Shown here piece by piece: positions 8,353 to 17,431 of a stretch of DNA of 64,000 bases. This stretch comes from a virus. The DNA is taken from positions 250,001-314,000 of IMG/VR virus record IMGVR_UViG_3300048591_000147. The stretch is one strand, 5' to 3'. Position 1 is the stretch's first letter. The number at the start of each line of letters is the position of its first letter. The position numbers were made by a program, and so were the translations under genes. The notes under the pieces are model-generated. The model was not told the DNA's origin, searched no databases, and saw only the letters and a list, made by a program, of their open reading frames with translations.

Positions 8353-8979
8353 ATGAGTGTTATACTAACGTCGTCTTTACTGTATAAAAGAGATTTTGAT
8401 TATGATGAGTTTACGCAAAACGTAATTAAAATCATTGCCGACAATATGGAAGCTGCAACAAAGTTGTTCATAAAAAAGAATAGAAGCATAACAATAAAAC
8501 AGATTGATTTGAAACCAGAGGTTCTACCGGGATACGCATTCATGCAATTGGGTGTTAAACCTAATCTGGGTGATGTAGTACTGATTAACAACATTGAGAT
8601 GTTGGTAGATGAAAGTAATATAAACAATATCTCACAAAATGTGCATGCGGTTATTTCGTTAAAGGCTCTAGATAGTAACTCTTCGTTGATAATGTACAAG
8701 AATTTGTGTGACGTCAAAGTTATTTTAGAATCCTCTAAAGAGGATTCAGTGGCTAAGTTACTCCAGCTAGATTTAATAGAGATGAAGGAAACTCCAGAAC
8801 TCGTTAATAAGGTTCATGTAGAGATATTGGAGAATCCAGAATTTATAAATTTATTGGAAGTTTTGACTAATCCACCCGAACTGGATATAATGGGTTTTGA
8901 TAAATCAAAATTGACAAAGACGCAAATAGATTTGCTGAATATAAGAAAGATAATACAACAGGACACATTAATATCATGA
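8353..8979 (+). CDS. Unknown protein between uvsX and the uvsY-like gene
   Basis: 208 residues, no recognised family. The middle part is beta-rich (GYAFMQLGVKPNLGDVVLINNIEMLV) and the last 60 residues are helical and Leu-rich (PEFINLLEVLTNPPELDIM, then KLTKTQIDLLNIRKIIQ). No catalytic or metal motif is visible. It ends with an ATGA overlap into the uvsY-like gene, so the two are translationally coupled, which suggests a role in recombination or DNA metabolism. Confidence 0.7.
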   Translation: MSVILTSSLLYKRDFDYDEFTQNVIKIIADNMEAATKLFIKKNRSITIKQIDLKPEVLPGYAFMQLGVKPNLGDVVLINNIEMLVDESNINNISQNVHAVISLKALDSNSSLIMYKNLCDVKVILESSKEDSVAKLLQLDLIEMKETPELVNKVHVEILENPEFINLLEVLTNPPELDIMGFDKSKLTKTQIDLLNIRKIIQQDTLIS

Positions 8980-9440
8980 GTATCTTAGACGTCTTAAATG
9001 ACGACCTATCCAATATAAATCAGGTTTTATCCGCATATGGTGATCTTTTCACGGAAGCAAAAGCGGACATATCAATCAATAATAAAACCTTGCAACAAGC
9101 TAACATGGAACAGCCATCAAACTATGCCAGATTCGATCAGATAAGGGTTGAGTTAGAGATCATAATGGAACTAGCTGATCTAAAGGTTAGCCAAGTAAGA
9201 GCGCAGGCAATGCGTCAGATTATAAAGGATGACTCAAAGCATTATGGTGAGCGTATGTTGGACAAGATGATTGATGAGAATCCATCTTACTTAAAGTATT
9301 ATAAAATTTACTTAAGGTGTAAAGAGATGTATACGAAATCAAAGTCCATCGTGGAATCAATGTCTCAGAGAGGATATTCTCTTAACAATATAACAAAGAT
9401 TAAGGTAGCAGCATTGGAAGATACTGTACTGTATGATTAA
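8976..9440 (+). CDS. uvsY: UvsY-like recombination mediator
   Basis: 154 residues (T4 UvsY has 137). UvsY loads UvsX on gp32-coated ssDNA. The protein is all-helical and charged; the C-terminal part (YYKIYLRCKEMYTKSKSIV, then QRGYSLNNITKIKVAALE) lines up with the T4 UvsY end, where a helix is followed by 'kSRGfaIkhIqdmraFe'. Position between uvsX and uvsW supports the call. Overlaps uvsW by eight bases. The similarity is remembered, not computed. Confidence 0.65.
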   Translation: MSILDVLNDDLSNINQVLSAYGDLFTEAKADISINNKTLQQANMEQPSNYARFDQIRVELEIIMELADLKVSQVRAQAMRQIIKDDSKHYGERMLDKMIDENPSYLKYYKIYLRCKEMYTKSKSIVESMSQRGYSLNNITKIKVAALEDTVLYD

Positions 9441-10941
9441 GACTGTTACCGTAACATATTTGGATGAAGTTAGATGTTTGTTCAGTGGTATAGCGCCAGA
9501 CCACATGAAAACGCTGTGGCAGGAATATGGTATATTCGCGCCTAAGTATTTCTTTAATCCAAATTACAAACTGAAACGATGGGATGGTAAGAAGCGATTC
9601 TTTAGTGAGACTGGGATAACATTTATAACGCTATTACCAGAAATAATAGAGTTCTTACAGCAGCAGGGATATACCAGCTTTGCTGTTAGAGATAAGCGCA
9701 AGAAATTTGAAATAGAACTAGAACATATCACCGCAGATTATTTTTCACATAAACAGATAACCTTAGCAGACCATCAAGTTGCAGCCATTAATGCGCTGTT
9801 TGATAACTATGGTGGAGTATTGAGAGCGGGTACGGGTGCTGGTAAAACCATAATAACCGCCGCACTGTGTGATAAATTTAATCAAAAAAATCTCAATGCC
9901 ATTGTTATCGTACCAAACTATGATCTGGTGCTACAGACAGTTGCCGCGTTTCAGCGATGTGGTGTAGATGTCGGTGAATTTTCTGGAAAGAAAAAAGACG
10001 TCGAGCATGCCAATGTCATAAGTACTTGGCAGGCATTGCAAAACAATTCCGATGTATTGAAGTTATTCAATGTTTTGATATTGGATGAATGTCAAGGTAT
10101 TGGCGGAAACGTATTACAGAAGCTTATCACAGAAGACGGCAAACACATGCCAATTCGCATTGGTATGACTGCAACGATTCCAGACGATGAATGTAATCGC
10201 TTAACCCTTAAATGTAACATAGGCGATATCGTATATGAAGTTACCGCTGGAGAGTTGATAGAAAAGGGTTGGTTGTCTGATGTCCATATTAATTGCATAA
10301 CTCTTAAAGAGGATCTTACATATGAATATAAAAAATTCAAAAGAGACAATCCAGAAGCTGACATCTCATATGCTGAATATTTTGATGGATACTTTCCAGA
10401 CTTCGCATCTGAAATGGGATACTGTGTCAAGAGTGAGAATAGAAACTTAAAAATATCTGAGTTGGTCACTAATTGTATTGATAATACGGGCAACGTGCTA
10501 ATAATACTTAACTCCGTCAAACACGGAAAACATTTAGAACATTTAATACCCGGATCAGTATTCGTATATGGAAGCACCAAAACGAAAGATCGCACAAGGA
10601 CGTATGCTTCCTATAAGGATAATGATAACATCATTATGATTAGTACATATAAGCTGGTGCAGGCTGGACTAGATGTTCCACGAATCTATAATTTATTCCT
10701 GATAGATGCTGGAAAGAGTTTCGTCCGCACCGTTCAATCTATTGGTAGAGGATTGAGAAAGGCTGAAGACAAAGTACACATCGAAGTGTTTGATATACAC
10801 TCCAATTTTAAATATTCCACAGAGCATTTGAAAGAGCGAATCAAACATTATAAAGCTGAGAAGTTTCCATATAGTAAAGTTTCCGTAAATTTACCGCCAG
10901 TAACAAGACCAATTATAGATTCCGCTATTGACTTTGATTAA
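9433..10941 (+). CDS. uvsW: UvsW-like SF2 helicase
   Basis: 502 residues, the size of T4 UvsW. It unwinds branched DNA and R-loops, helping the switch from origin to recombination-dependent replication. Walker A RAGTGAGKT (131-139), Walker B/DEAH-type LILDECQGIGG, motif III GMTATIP, and motif VI QSIGRGLRKAEDK with the arginine finger region. The first 100 residues form the small N-terminal DNA-binding domain (KLKRWDGKKRFF is typical). Confidence 0.9.
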   Translation: MIKTVTVTYLDEVRCLFSGIAPDHMKTLWQEYGIFAPKYFFNPNYKLKRWDGKKRFFSETGITFITLLPEIIEFLQQQGYTSFAVRDKRKKFEIELEHITADYFSHKQITLADHQVAAINALFDNYGGVLRAGTGAGKTIITAALCDKFNQKNLNAIVIVPNYDLVLQTVAAFQRCGVDVGEFSGKKKDVEHANVISTWQALQNNSDVLKLFNVLILDECQGIGGNVLQKLITEDGKHMPIRIGMTATIPDDECNRLTLKCNIGDIVYEVTAGELIEKGWLSDVHINCITLKEDLTYEYKKFKRDNPEADISYAEYFDGYFPDFASEMGYCVKSENRNLKISELVTNCIDNTGNVLIILNSVKHGKHLEHLIPGSVFVYGSTKTKDRTRTYASYKDNDNIIMISTYKLVQAGLDVPRIYNLFLIDAGKSFVRTVQSIGRGLRKAEDKVHIEVFDIHSNFKYSTEHLKERIKHYKAEKFPYSKVSVNLPPVTRPIIDSAIDFD

Positions 10942-10980
10942 TTTTTTTGATATATTGATATTAAATACGGATAACAGTAA

Positions 10981-11466
10981 ATGATAATTTCAGACGATAA
11001 TTCAAAACCAATTCTTATTGACGATTTGGAAAGTCCAATACGCAGTAATTATTTTTGGACACTAAATCTAACGGATTTGGACTTCAAATTAGCAAAGATA
11101 AAAATGCTTGAATGTATTAATACTCCAGCCTTAGTGCTAGATGTTTTGGGATATGTTATAAAAGTGCCAGCAAGCTGGCACTTTCTTATCTCTTCTGAAG
11201 ACACACACGCACTAGATACTGCTTTAGTCTCGGACTTAACTAAAGGTATGTTTACAGGTCTTGTAATCAATCACAAGACAATGAATGTTAACTATATACC
11301 TATAAGATGTATAGATTATTTACCATCGGTGAACATTTATACTGTCGCATTGCATAGAAATCAAATGATATGCCATGCTCTTGGGGCTAACTATTGGGTA
11401 TGTTTGTCTGGTATAGACGTATACAATAAGTATTTGAAAAAATTAACAGTATGGGATATATTATGA
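10981..11466 (+). CDS. Unknown 161-residue protein
   Basis: No family recognised. It is a globular alpha/beta sequence with a hydrophobic core (ALVLDVLGYVIKVPASWHFLI) and a conserved-looking end (CHALGANYWVCLSGIDVYN). It follows uvsW after 39 bases and overlaps the next start (ATGA), so it belongs to a run of small middle genes. Confidence 0.65.
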   Translation: MIISDDNSKPILIDDLESPIRSNYFWTLNLTDLDFKLAKIKMLECINTPALVLDVLGYVIKVPASWHFLISSEDTHALDTALVSDLTKGMFTGLVINHKTMNVNYIPIRCIDYLPSVNIYTVALHRNQMICHALGANYWVCLSGIDVYNKYLKKLTVWDIL

Positions 11467-11774
11467 CAGTTTCAGAATTTAAAATTTGGTTAGAAGGTGT
11501 AATGGCATTTCAGGAAGCAAATTGGAAGCCAACCGCGAAACAATGGGATCTTATTTTTCAAAAGATAAAAGATCTACAAGATGGCGGTAGACCACAACAA
11601 TTTGCCCAACAACATCCAGCACCGTATCCACAACGACCACTGTTACAAGAACATCCACAATACGAGCAGGAAGTTGTGAGAATACCCGCGCCACAGATCC
11701 AGCCTTTGGATTACGACCCATCGTTGGTCCCTAAGATGGGTGAAGGTAAATACGTTTCTGAATTTGACGTATAA
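11463..11774 (+). CDS. Small protein with Pro/Gln-rich linker
   Basis: Start taken at 11463 (ATGA overlap); 103 residues. Residues 1-35 form a helical segment (FKIWLEGVMAFQEANWKPTAKQW read in two parts) seen in many phage hypothetical proteins. A Gln/Pro/His-rich linker (about 45-85) follows, then a short acidic tail. Probably an adaptor that binds a partner through one end. Function unknown. Confidence 0.65.
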   Translation: MTVSEFKIWLEGVMAFQEANWKPTAKQWDLIFQKIKDLQDGGRPQQFAQQHPAPYPQRPLLQEHPQYEQEVVRIPAPQIQPLDYDPSLVPKMGEGKYVSEFDV

Positions 11775-12335
11775 ATGTATTCTGAACTGGCTAATAGGAT
11801 CTTATGGTATGATGGTAAATCGTCAATGGATATTGACGATATAGTGCGTATGATATTGAATAATGAATCTATAGCCGATGTAAATTGTTTAGAATACGAC
11901 TACGAAGTTGAGATGTATAATAAATTGCCTAACTGTGATCTACAAGTCAAGTACGGTAATGAAGACATAAAGGCCGATTGGAACATACCAGACAAGTATA
12001 AAGAAATTAGTCTTCGTGAATATATCTTAGACAAGGCAGCGGCACACAACTTGAATAAAGATCTAGAATACATTAAGAAGAGTAACGAAAGGATAGATTA
12101 CGAATTACGCTTAATATCTGACATGAATTTGGTTGGACTATTTCAATGTATATTGTACTTAATCGATGTATTCATAGAACAAGGCATCGTGTGGGGAGTT
12201 GGGCGCGGTAGCTCATGCGCTAGTTATATATTGTATCTGATGGATCTCCATTGTGTAGATTCGATTCAATACGATATACCAGCGAACGAGTTCTATAAAG
12301 AAGTTATAAATAAGGTACACAATGAAGGCGAATAA
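11775..12335 (+). CDS. DnaE-like fragment 1 (GRGS region of a C-family polymerase)
   Basis: 186 residues. The C-terminal third reads IVWGVGRGSSCASYILYLM...CVDSIQYDIPANEFYKE. This matches the bacterial DNA polymerase III alpha line 'GvGRGSgAGSLVAYaLgItdlDPl.ydllFERFLN' that starts the palm. The following PDFDVD motif, which holds two of the catalytic aspartates, is absent because the protein ends first. The remaining N-terminal part is not recognised. A second gene at 20342 resembles the later part of the same polymerase. A non-catalytic remnant or a partner of the replisome is likely. Confidence 0.6.
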   Translation: MYSELANRILWYDGKSSMDIDDIVRMILNNESIADVNCLEYDYEVEMYNKLPNCDLQVKYGNEDIKADWNIPDKYKEISLREYILDKAAAHNLNKDLEYIKKSNERIDYELRLISDMNLVGLFQCILYLIDVFIEQGIVWGVGRGSSCASYILYLMDLHCVDSIQYDIPANEFYKEVINKVHNEGE

Positions 12336-12340
12336 GAGAT

Positions 12341-12730
12341 ATGAGTAAGAAAATTGTAAAGTCATTACGTGGTGAAGATGTGGATTTTGATATGCTGCGT
12401 ATTAAGTCTGATTTAGGCGCGATACCTGAAACCGCAGACGTAAAGTTCAGAGAGAATATTATTCAATCTAGACGTAGAAGAAAGAATTCTTCTAAGCGAA
12501 AAGTCAAAGACATGCTGGCTCAGCAACAGATTAATCAAAAGGCTGTTATGATAGGGCTAGAAAAGCAGCGCAAACAGCGTGCAGACGAAGGCGTTAAACC
12601 TGTCGATGAGTTAGCGGTTCCAGTACTTGAGCTTGACACAAGTGTGGTAGATACCGAGAGTACAGAAACAAAAGAAAACTTCAATAGAAAAATAAGGAAA
12701 AATCAATCTAATGGACCTATCAGCGATTAA
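12341..12730 (+). CDS. Basic, disordered unknown protein
   Basis: 129 residues. A strongly basic block (SRRRRKNSSKRKVKDML) and a Gln/Lys-rich helix (AQQQINQKAVMIGLEKQRKQR) suggest nucleic-acid contact; the C-terminal third is acidic and Thr/Ser-rich. No family recognised. It overlaps the GroES-like gene by 20 bases. Confidence 0.6.
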   Translation: MSKKIVKSLRGEDVDFDMLRIKSDLGAIPETADVKFRENIIQSRRRRKNSSKRKVKDMLAQQQINQKAVMIGLEKQRKQRADEGVKPVDELAVPVLELDTSVVDTESTETKENFNRKIRKNQSNGPISD

Positions 12731-13019
12731 GAATCATATATTATTTGAGTTTAGTGATCAAGTAATTAATAAAGCGTTTGCAAATGAAACAACTTGGGGC
12801 TTCACAGTTTTAGATAGAAATGAAGACGTTAAGTTGGCGAGATGGGCTAAGGTTTTGGCTTGTGGACCAGATGTCAATTCAGACATCAACGTAGGTGATT
12901 ATATTTACATAGAGCCATTAGCATGGACTACTAAAGTAGCAATCAACAAGAAGGATTACTGGATGACCAATGATACGAAGGTATTATTAGTATCCGATGA
13001 GTTACCCAAAGCACTTTAA
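12711..13019 (+). CDS. GroES-like co-chaperonin candidate (gp31-like)
   Basis: 102 residues, the size of GroES (97) and T4 gp31 (111). The run WAKVLACGPDVNSDINVGDYIYI follows the GroES core 'g.VvavGpG......vkvGD.Vlf', and LVSDELPKAL fits the final strand. gp31 lets host GroEL fold the large gp23 capsid protein. The roof beta-hairpin and mobile loop are hard to place, so the call is moderate. A terminator follows at once, ending this gene run. Confidence 0.5.
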   Translation: MDLSAIKNHILFEFSDQVINKAFANETTWGFTVLDRNEDVKLARWAKVLACGPDVNSDINVGDYIYIEPLAWTTKVAINKKDYWMTNDTKVLLVSDELPKAL

Positions 13020-13033
13020 CATTGTTTAACATA

Positions 13034-13078
13034 ATTAGCCCCCTAGATTGATAACTCTTTCTAGGGGGCTAATTTATT
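13034..13078 (+). terminator. Strong intrinsic terminator
   Basis: ATTAGCCCCCTAG (13034-13046) pairs fully with 13061-13073, with a 14-base loop and a T-rich tail. It ends the uvsX-to-GroES gene run. Confidence 0.85.
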
Positions 13079-13096
13079 GTAAAGTCCGTTTATGTA

Positions 13097-13126
13097 TTGA
13101 CATATATGTCCCGGATATTGTAAAGT
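13097..13126 (+). promoter_or_regulatory. Sigma70-like promoter for the clamp-loader genes
   Basis: TTGACA (13097-13102), 18-base spacer, TAAAGT (13121-13126). It lies just after a terminator and 29 bases before the gp44-like ATG, whose leader holds AGAGAG as ribosome site. Confidence 0.5.
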
Positions 13127-13154
13127 ACTCTCCACAATGTAGAGAGATAACTGA

Positions 13155-14105
13155 ATGAGTAAGAAAATATGGTCATTGTCATATAGACCACGCAAAATAG
13201 AAGATTATGTATTTTCATCACAACATACCAAAGATATAATCGAAGGCTTCATCAAAAACAAGAGCATCCCACACCTAATGTTTTATGGTAGTCCGGGGAC
13301 TGGTAAGACTACTTTGGCGTTCTTACTAAAAGAATATCTTGGGGTGGACGACTCAGACTTTCTTTTCCTGAATGCATCGAAAGATAATTCGGTCGATGTA
13401 ATAAGAACACGAGTAACAGACTTTATAACTACGTGCTGTATATCAGAGTCTGGATTCAAAATAGTGTTATTGGATGAAGGTGATGCACTGACTAAAGCCG
13501 CTCAAGACACATTGAGATCAATGATGGAGACTTATGAGGATAACGCTAGATTCATCCTCTGCTGTAATTATCCACACAAGATAACCGACCCACTAAAGTC
13601 AAGATTTCAGGGTATTGAATTCAACTCAATCGACAAAGAACAGATGTTCGTCAAGACGGTTGAAATCCTCCAACAGGCTGGTGTCACTATAGACGAATCT
13701 ACGTTAGACATTGTGGAAAAACAGCTAATAGCAGATTATCCAGATTTCCGAAAGTTGCTAAACAGCTTACAGAAGAACACCATTAACAATGTGTTGGTTG
13801 ACTGTGAACAGGCGGAAGACGCATCCATGATGGATAAGATAACGCTGTTTGACATCGTTACTGCGACAAGTGCCATAGACTGGTCAAACGTTAGAGATAA
13901 TGTCGTGACCAATATCAGTGACTCCGACTTCCTAGAATATTATCGATTCTTCTATGACCATCTACACGAGTCTGACAAGTTTAAGGACGTGAATAAATGG
14001 AAAGCCGGGATAGTCATCATAGCTGATCACCTATATAAGCACTCGCTTGTGGCTGATCAAGAAATAAATTTCACGGCAATGTTAGTACGAATTAACGGAG
14101 TATAA
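13155..14105 (+). CDS. 44: Clamp loader large subunit (gp44-like AAA+ ATPase)
   Basis: 316 residues (T4 gp44 has 319). It opens and loads the sliding clamp at primer ends. Opening motif SYRPRKIEDYV is typical of clamp loaders; Walker A GSPGTGKT (45-52); Walker B IVLLDEGDALT; sensor 1 and arginine-finger region ILCCNYPHKITDPLKSRF (the SRC/SRF motif). It is followed by a small zinc protein and the gp62-like gene, so the loader operon is complete here; the clamp gene itself (gp45) is not in the window. Confidence 0.92.
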   Translation: MSKKIWSLSYRPRKIEDYVFSSQHTKDIIEGFIKNKSIPHLMFYGSPGTGKTTLAFLLKEYLGVDDSDFLFLNASKDNSVDVIRTRVTDFITTCCISESGFKIVLLDEGDALTKAAQDTLRSMMETYEDNARFILCCNYPHKITDPLKSRFQGIEFNSIDKEQMFVKTVEILQQAGVTIDESTLDIVEKQLIADYPDFRKLLNSLQKNTINNVLVDCEQAEDASMMDKITLFDIVTATSAIDWSNVRDNVVTNISDSDFLEYYRFFYDHLHESDKFKDVNKWKAGIVIIADHLYKHSLVADQEINFTAMLVRINGV

Positions 14106-14106
14106 G

Positions 14107-14430
14107 ATGTCAAATTTAGAAGATACATATAAAAAAGATATAGATCCAGCCAAGCTGAAAATCATACGCTCTCATATGGAGAAGGCAGATATACTGTCAT
14201 GGCGTCGTAAGAAAGAAAAAATGGAAAAGATGATTGAAGAGGAAATTCAACCAATAGAAGACGACATCTTAGCTTTGATACTTAAAAAGCAACCGTATAT
14301 GGATGAACTACTCGGCCTTCGTTCTACCATGGTAGAAACGTGTATCCATCCAGAAGATCTTTTAGTGGAATATGATGACGGTACACTGTTTTGCAACTTT
14401 TGTAATAAGAGACTGAAAATTCATGGCTAA
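14107..14430 (+). CDS. Small protein with C-terminal zinc ribbon
   Basis: 107 residues. A charged helical N-terminal part (SWRRKKEKMEKMIEEEIQ) is followed by a C-terminal zinc-ribbon pattern: TCIHPEDLL, then FCNFCNKRLK. It starts one base after gp44 and overlaps gp62 by eight bases, so it is likely made with the clamp loader. Function unknown. Confidence 0.65.
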   Translation: MSNLEDTYKKDIDPAKLKIIRSHMEKADILSWRRKKEKMEKMIEEEIQPIEDDILALILKKQPYMDELLGLRSTMVETCIHPEDLLVEYDDGTLFCNFCNKRLKIHG

Positions 14431-14863
14431 AAAAATAGACATATTCGAAGTATTGAGAAAGATAGATGCTTGCGATATTGCTTATTTTCAGAATCTGGAT
14501 GAAGAGGAAATGAAATCTGTTCAACCATTAGTTATCATGCGATGGATGTCAGGGACGAAAGATTCAACACAGATTCAAAGGATCAATGCGCTTACTAACT
14601 CATTCGTGTTCTCTTTGCAGAAAGAGAAAATGCTGTTAATAAAGTTGTTGATGGCGTCTTCCACTTCTAAGAAAACGTACAAGTGGTATGGTAAGAAGTC
14701 TTCAGTCATTCTCCCTAAATCAAACGTGGAGATTGTCATGGACTATTACACATGTTCGAAGAAAGAGGCTGTAGAAGCTGTTAAACTGCTGAGTAAGGAT
14801 GATATACTAGCGCTAGCGATTGAGTTGGGTTACCAAAAAGAAGATATGACTGGTATAAAATGA
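14423..14863 (+). CDS. 62: Clamp loader small subunit (gp62-like)
   Basis: 146 residues (T4 gp62 has 187). The pattern IFEVLRKID...QPLVIMRWMSG...INALTNSFVFSLQKEKMLLIKLL...KTYKWYGKK matches the phage clamp-loader A subunit family: an N-terminal helix, a 'p.i..r.ls' segment, a short 'mN..f' helix and a basic KRY/KKW patch. Placement one gene after gp44 supports it. The call is by pattern; the sequence of this family varies widely. Confidence 0.65.
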   Translation: MAKKIDIFEVLRKIDACDIAYFQNLDEEEMKSVQPLVIMRWMSGTKDSTQIQRINALTNSFVFSLQKEKMLLIKLLMASSTSKKTYKWYGKKSSVILPKSNVEIVMDYYTCSKKEAVEAVKLLSKDDILALAIELGYQKEDMTGIK

Positions 14864-15531
14864 AGATAAAATGTGATTTTTGTGAGTACGTTTTTAAAAG
14901 CGAACAAGACGGTAAAGATCATTCTTGTAAATATTCCGAACGCTTCCAGAAAGTAAGGACGCTTACCGGGCTATTGGCCTTCGATTTGTATAAATCGTGG
15001 AGGCAAAAGAAGGGGTTCTTCACTGGTGACGAATCGACCTTTATCATGTCAAAATATTTTACGGTATTCTTTAATCTTGGTGAATTCATGAACAAGAAGT
15101 CCATACCACTGCGCCAGCATTACTTAGACTTCTGTATAAAAGCTACCTTACTGCCCAACAATTGGTATTCAGAAACAGTCTACATGGAATACCTAATGAC
15201 ATTCGACAATGAGGTAGACCCAGAATTACAGTACAAGATTAGTAAGAAGACGATAAACTCATTGGCTGATATGATTGATTGTCAGCCGAATCAGGTTTTA
15301 CACTACCTGAATTTTGATGAAATTGCTAAATTGGTGTATACGAAGAATCTGTCACCATGGTTTTTGCTCTTCAGTAAGGTATTCAATCATATCTATAAAA
15401 ATAAATTAACAAACGAAGAACGTATCCTGTGTGATAGATTGATAAATCGTGATGTATGGGTAGAGAAGTTAAGAGCCAACCGGGAAACTTCACAAACTAT
15501 AATCAATTTGATAAAAGAGGATTCGTTTTAA
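14860..15531 (+). CDS. Zinc-finger protein of unknown function
   Basis: 223 residues. The N-terminus has a C2HC-type finger (MKIKCDFCEYVFKSEQDGKDHSC), after which comes an all-helical body rich in aromatic residues. The start overlaps the gp62-like stop (ATGA). It could be a replication accessory factor because it ends the clamp-loader operon, but nothing in the sequence shows a specific role. Confidence 0.65.
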   Translation: MKIKCDFCEYVFKSEQDGKDHSCKYSERFQKVRTLTGLLAFDLYKSWRQKKGFFTGDESTFIMSKYFTVFFNLGEFMNKKSIPLRQHYLDFCIKATLLPNNWYSETVYMEYLMTFDNEVDPELQYKISKKTINSLADMIDCQPNQVLHYLNFDEIAKLVYTKNLSPWFLLFSKVFNHIYKNKLTNEERILCDRLINRDVWVEKLRANRETSQTIINLIKEDSF

Positions 15532-15542
15532 TCGTAACTGGA

Positions 15543-15563
15543 CATAAATACATCTGATAAATA
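15543..15563 (+). promoter_or_regulatory. Two late-promoter-like elements before the fibre genes
   Basis: CATAAATA (15543-15550) and GATAAATA (15556-15563) lie 21-42 bases before the ATG at 15585. They mark the switch from replication genes to the virion-type genes that follow. Confidence 0.5.
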
Positions 15564-15584
15564 AATAAAATTCAGGGATTTTTA

Positions 15585-17411
15585 ATGGCCAGTTGCAATG
15601 ACAATACATATGTGGTTAGATTTACGGACCCAATCAGAGGCACTATATCAGTTGGTAAGAATGCACTAATCACTGATGAAGCTGACGTTGCGTTTCCGGG
15701 GAAATCTAGATTGGAGTATGGTGAAATTTTCAATGAGAATGTTTTACACATGCTCGAAAATTTCGCATGTTCAGAAGATGAAGCCAACCCCGGTAATCCA
15801 GATTTAGATGTAGCGTATGGTGCATTATTACAACTGCCAGTGTATGGCCAGTTCTGGTTAAATACAACACAAGGTAGATTATATTTTTGGGATGATACTA
15901 ATTGGGTGCCATTTGGATTGTCAGATGACATCTATGGTAACGCTGGTGTTATCTTTAATGGTGAATTCATCCCAGTTCCAGTAAGCCCGGTAACAGGATT
16001 GCCTTTTGACACAGCAGAATGTATGTTCGTTGTTTCACCGTTTTACACACCAGAAGAAACAGATTATATAGAATGCACTGTAAATCGTCTAACTGGACAA
16101 GTGTCATCGCATTATAGACTGGCAAGCGGTGGTGGATTAGTAGATGCTTGTGCAAACTATTTAGTGTTAGCTATCAGAGGTAACGTAAATCTAGGTACGG
16201 ATGCTTGTAGTGTATTAGCAGTTCCAACTGCCACACCGACACCGACACCGACCATAACACCATCTGTGACCACTACAGTAACTCCTACGATCACCCCTAC
16301 GTTGACACCAACAATCACAACAACTGTGACTCCTACAGTTACTCCGACTATTACAATATCTCCATCACCGGGGTCATCGCCAACACCAACACCAACTATT
16401 ACTCCAACTGTGACGCCAACTATATCTGTGACGCCTACTCTTGGATTAACTCCAACTGTGACGCCAACTATATCTGTGACGCCAACTATATCTGTGACGC
16501 CAACTATATCTGTGACGCCAACTATATCGGCGCCAGCAGCGTCACCACCAGCATTAGGACCATTTGGCGCCTCTGCCGGTGGCGGTCTAATATCACCAAG
16601 TTGTGGCGTATATTATCCTTCTACTAGCACACCAATCGGATCTGGTAGTTTGGTTTATAATAGTATTTCGCATATATTAACTGGTAGAGGTTCAGGTGCT
16701 ATAGCAGGTGGAGTAGGTTGCCCTACAACATCTACATATAGTGGTGGTATAACATTTACTGCGTCTGGCGGCACCCGTGTCGGTCCAACTGGGCCGTTCT
16801 ACTCTTGGACATTAACAGGGGTGGCTAGTGGCTCAGCGGCGATTAATGTTACAAAACTTGTTTACGGTGTAAACAATAATAAATGTGGTATCAATGTCAG
16901 TTCGTCTGGACCAGACGGATCATTCGGATCATGGCAAGGTACATTAACATTGGAAGCTAGATCAGCGTTGCATTTGCCGCCTACGCATACATTAGATATA
17001 GATATAGATATAGTTATTAATCACACTGGGGCTACGGCCCTGATAGTGTCTCCATCCATTACAAACACCGATTCTGCTTGTGGGCCAGCACCTGTTTCAG
17101 GTTGGAGACACAGTTTTAGTGGTTCCTTGGGCGGTACAATAACAGGCGGTATTTATCGTGAGATAATAGCTCAATCATTAACAACCTCTCCGGGCTACAC
17201 AATCAATTCTGGGTGGACTGCATCACTAATTGGTAATAATATTGTGAGCCCCGGTTTTACTGGTTATGGACCAACTAATAATTCAGGCGCGTGTGGTGAC
17301 ACCGGAACGATTACGATCTATGTAACGTTCTCGGTGACCGCTACTGATGGATTAGGCAACACAGCAACCAATACACGTCAAGTTCCTATAATATTGCAGA
17401 ACACCCCATAA
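15585..17411 (+). CDS. Fibre/virion surface protein A, Thr/Pro-repeat linker
   Basis: 608 residues. The N-terminal domain (1-210) is shared with the two downstream paralogues: LFG/PGKSRLEYGE, NENVLHMLENFACSEDEANPG, a GQFWLNTTQG line, DDTNWVPFG, and ANYLVLAIRGN. A low-complexity Thr/Pro linker spans about residues 213-315 (TPTPTPTITPSVTTT-type). The C-terminal part (316-608) is a Gly/Ser/Thr-rich beta domain with Cys residues, typical of exposed virion domains. Only this copy has that large C-terminal domain. Probably a displayed fibre or decoration protein; the receptor role is inference. Confidence 0.65.
   Translation: MASCNDNTYVVRFTDPIRGTISVGKNALITDEADVAFPGKSRLEYGEIFNENVLHMLENFACSEDEANPGNPDLDVAYGALLQLPVYGQFWLNTTQGRLYFWDDTNWVPFGLSDDIYGNAGVIFNGEFIPVPVSPVTGLPFDTAECMFVVSPFYTPEETDYIECTVNRLTGQVSSHYRLASGGGLVDACANYLVLAIRGNVNLGTDACSVLAVPTATPTPTPTITPSVTTTVTPTITPTLTPTITTTVTPTVTPTITISPSPGSSPTPTPTITPTVTPTISVTPTLGLTPTVTPTISVTPTISVTPTISVTPTISAPAASPPALGPFGASAGGGLISPSCGVYYPSTSTPIGSGSLVYNSISHILTGRGSGAIAGGVGCPTTSTYSGGITFTASGGTRVGPTGPFYSWTLTGVASGSAAINVTKLVYGVNNNKCGINVSSSGPDGSFGSWQGTLTLEARSALHLPPTHTLDIDIDIVINHTGATALIVSPSITNTDSACGPAPVSGWRHSFSGSLGGTITGGIYREIIAQSLTTSPGYTINSGWTASLIGNNIVSPGFTGYGPTNNSGACGDTGTITIYVTFSVTATDGLGNTATNTRQVPIILQNTP
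16410..16529 (+). repeat. 18-bp tandem repeats coding for the Thr/Pro linker
   Basis: The unit GTGACGCCAACTATATCT occurs at 16410-16427 and four times in a row at 16458-16529 (last base of the last copy differs). Each copy codes V-T-P-T-I-S. Identical in-frame units suggest recent expansion by slippage or recombination, so linker length may vary between isolates. Confidence 0.85.
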
Positions 17412-17431
17412 TTGAGAATGAAGAGAATTAA

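Noticed and set aside
16410-16529. CRISPR-like array
   Set aside because: The 18-bp units are contiguous with no spacers and code in frame for Thr/Pro repeats.
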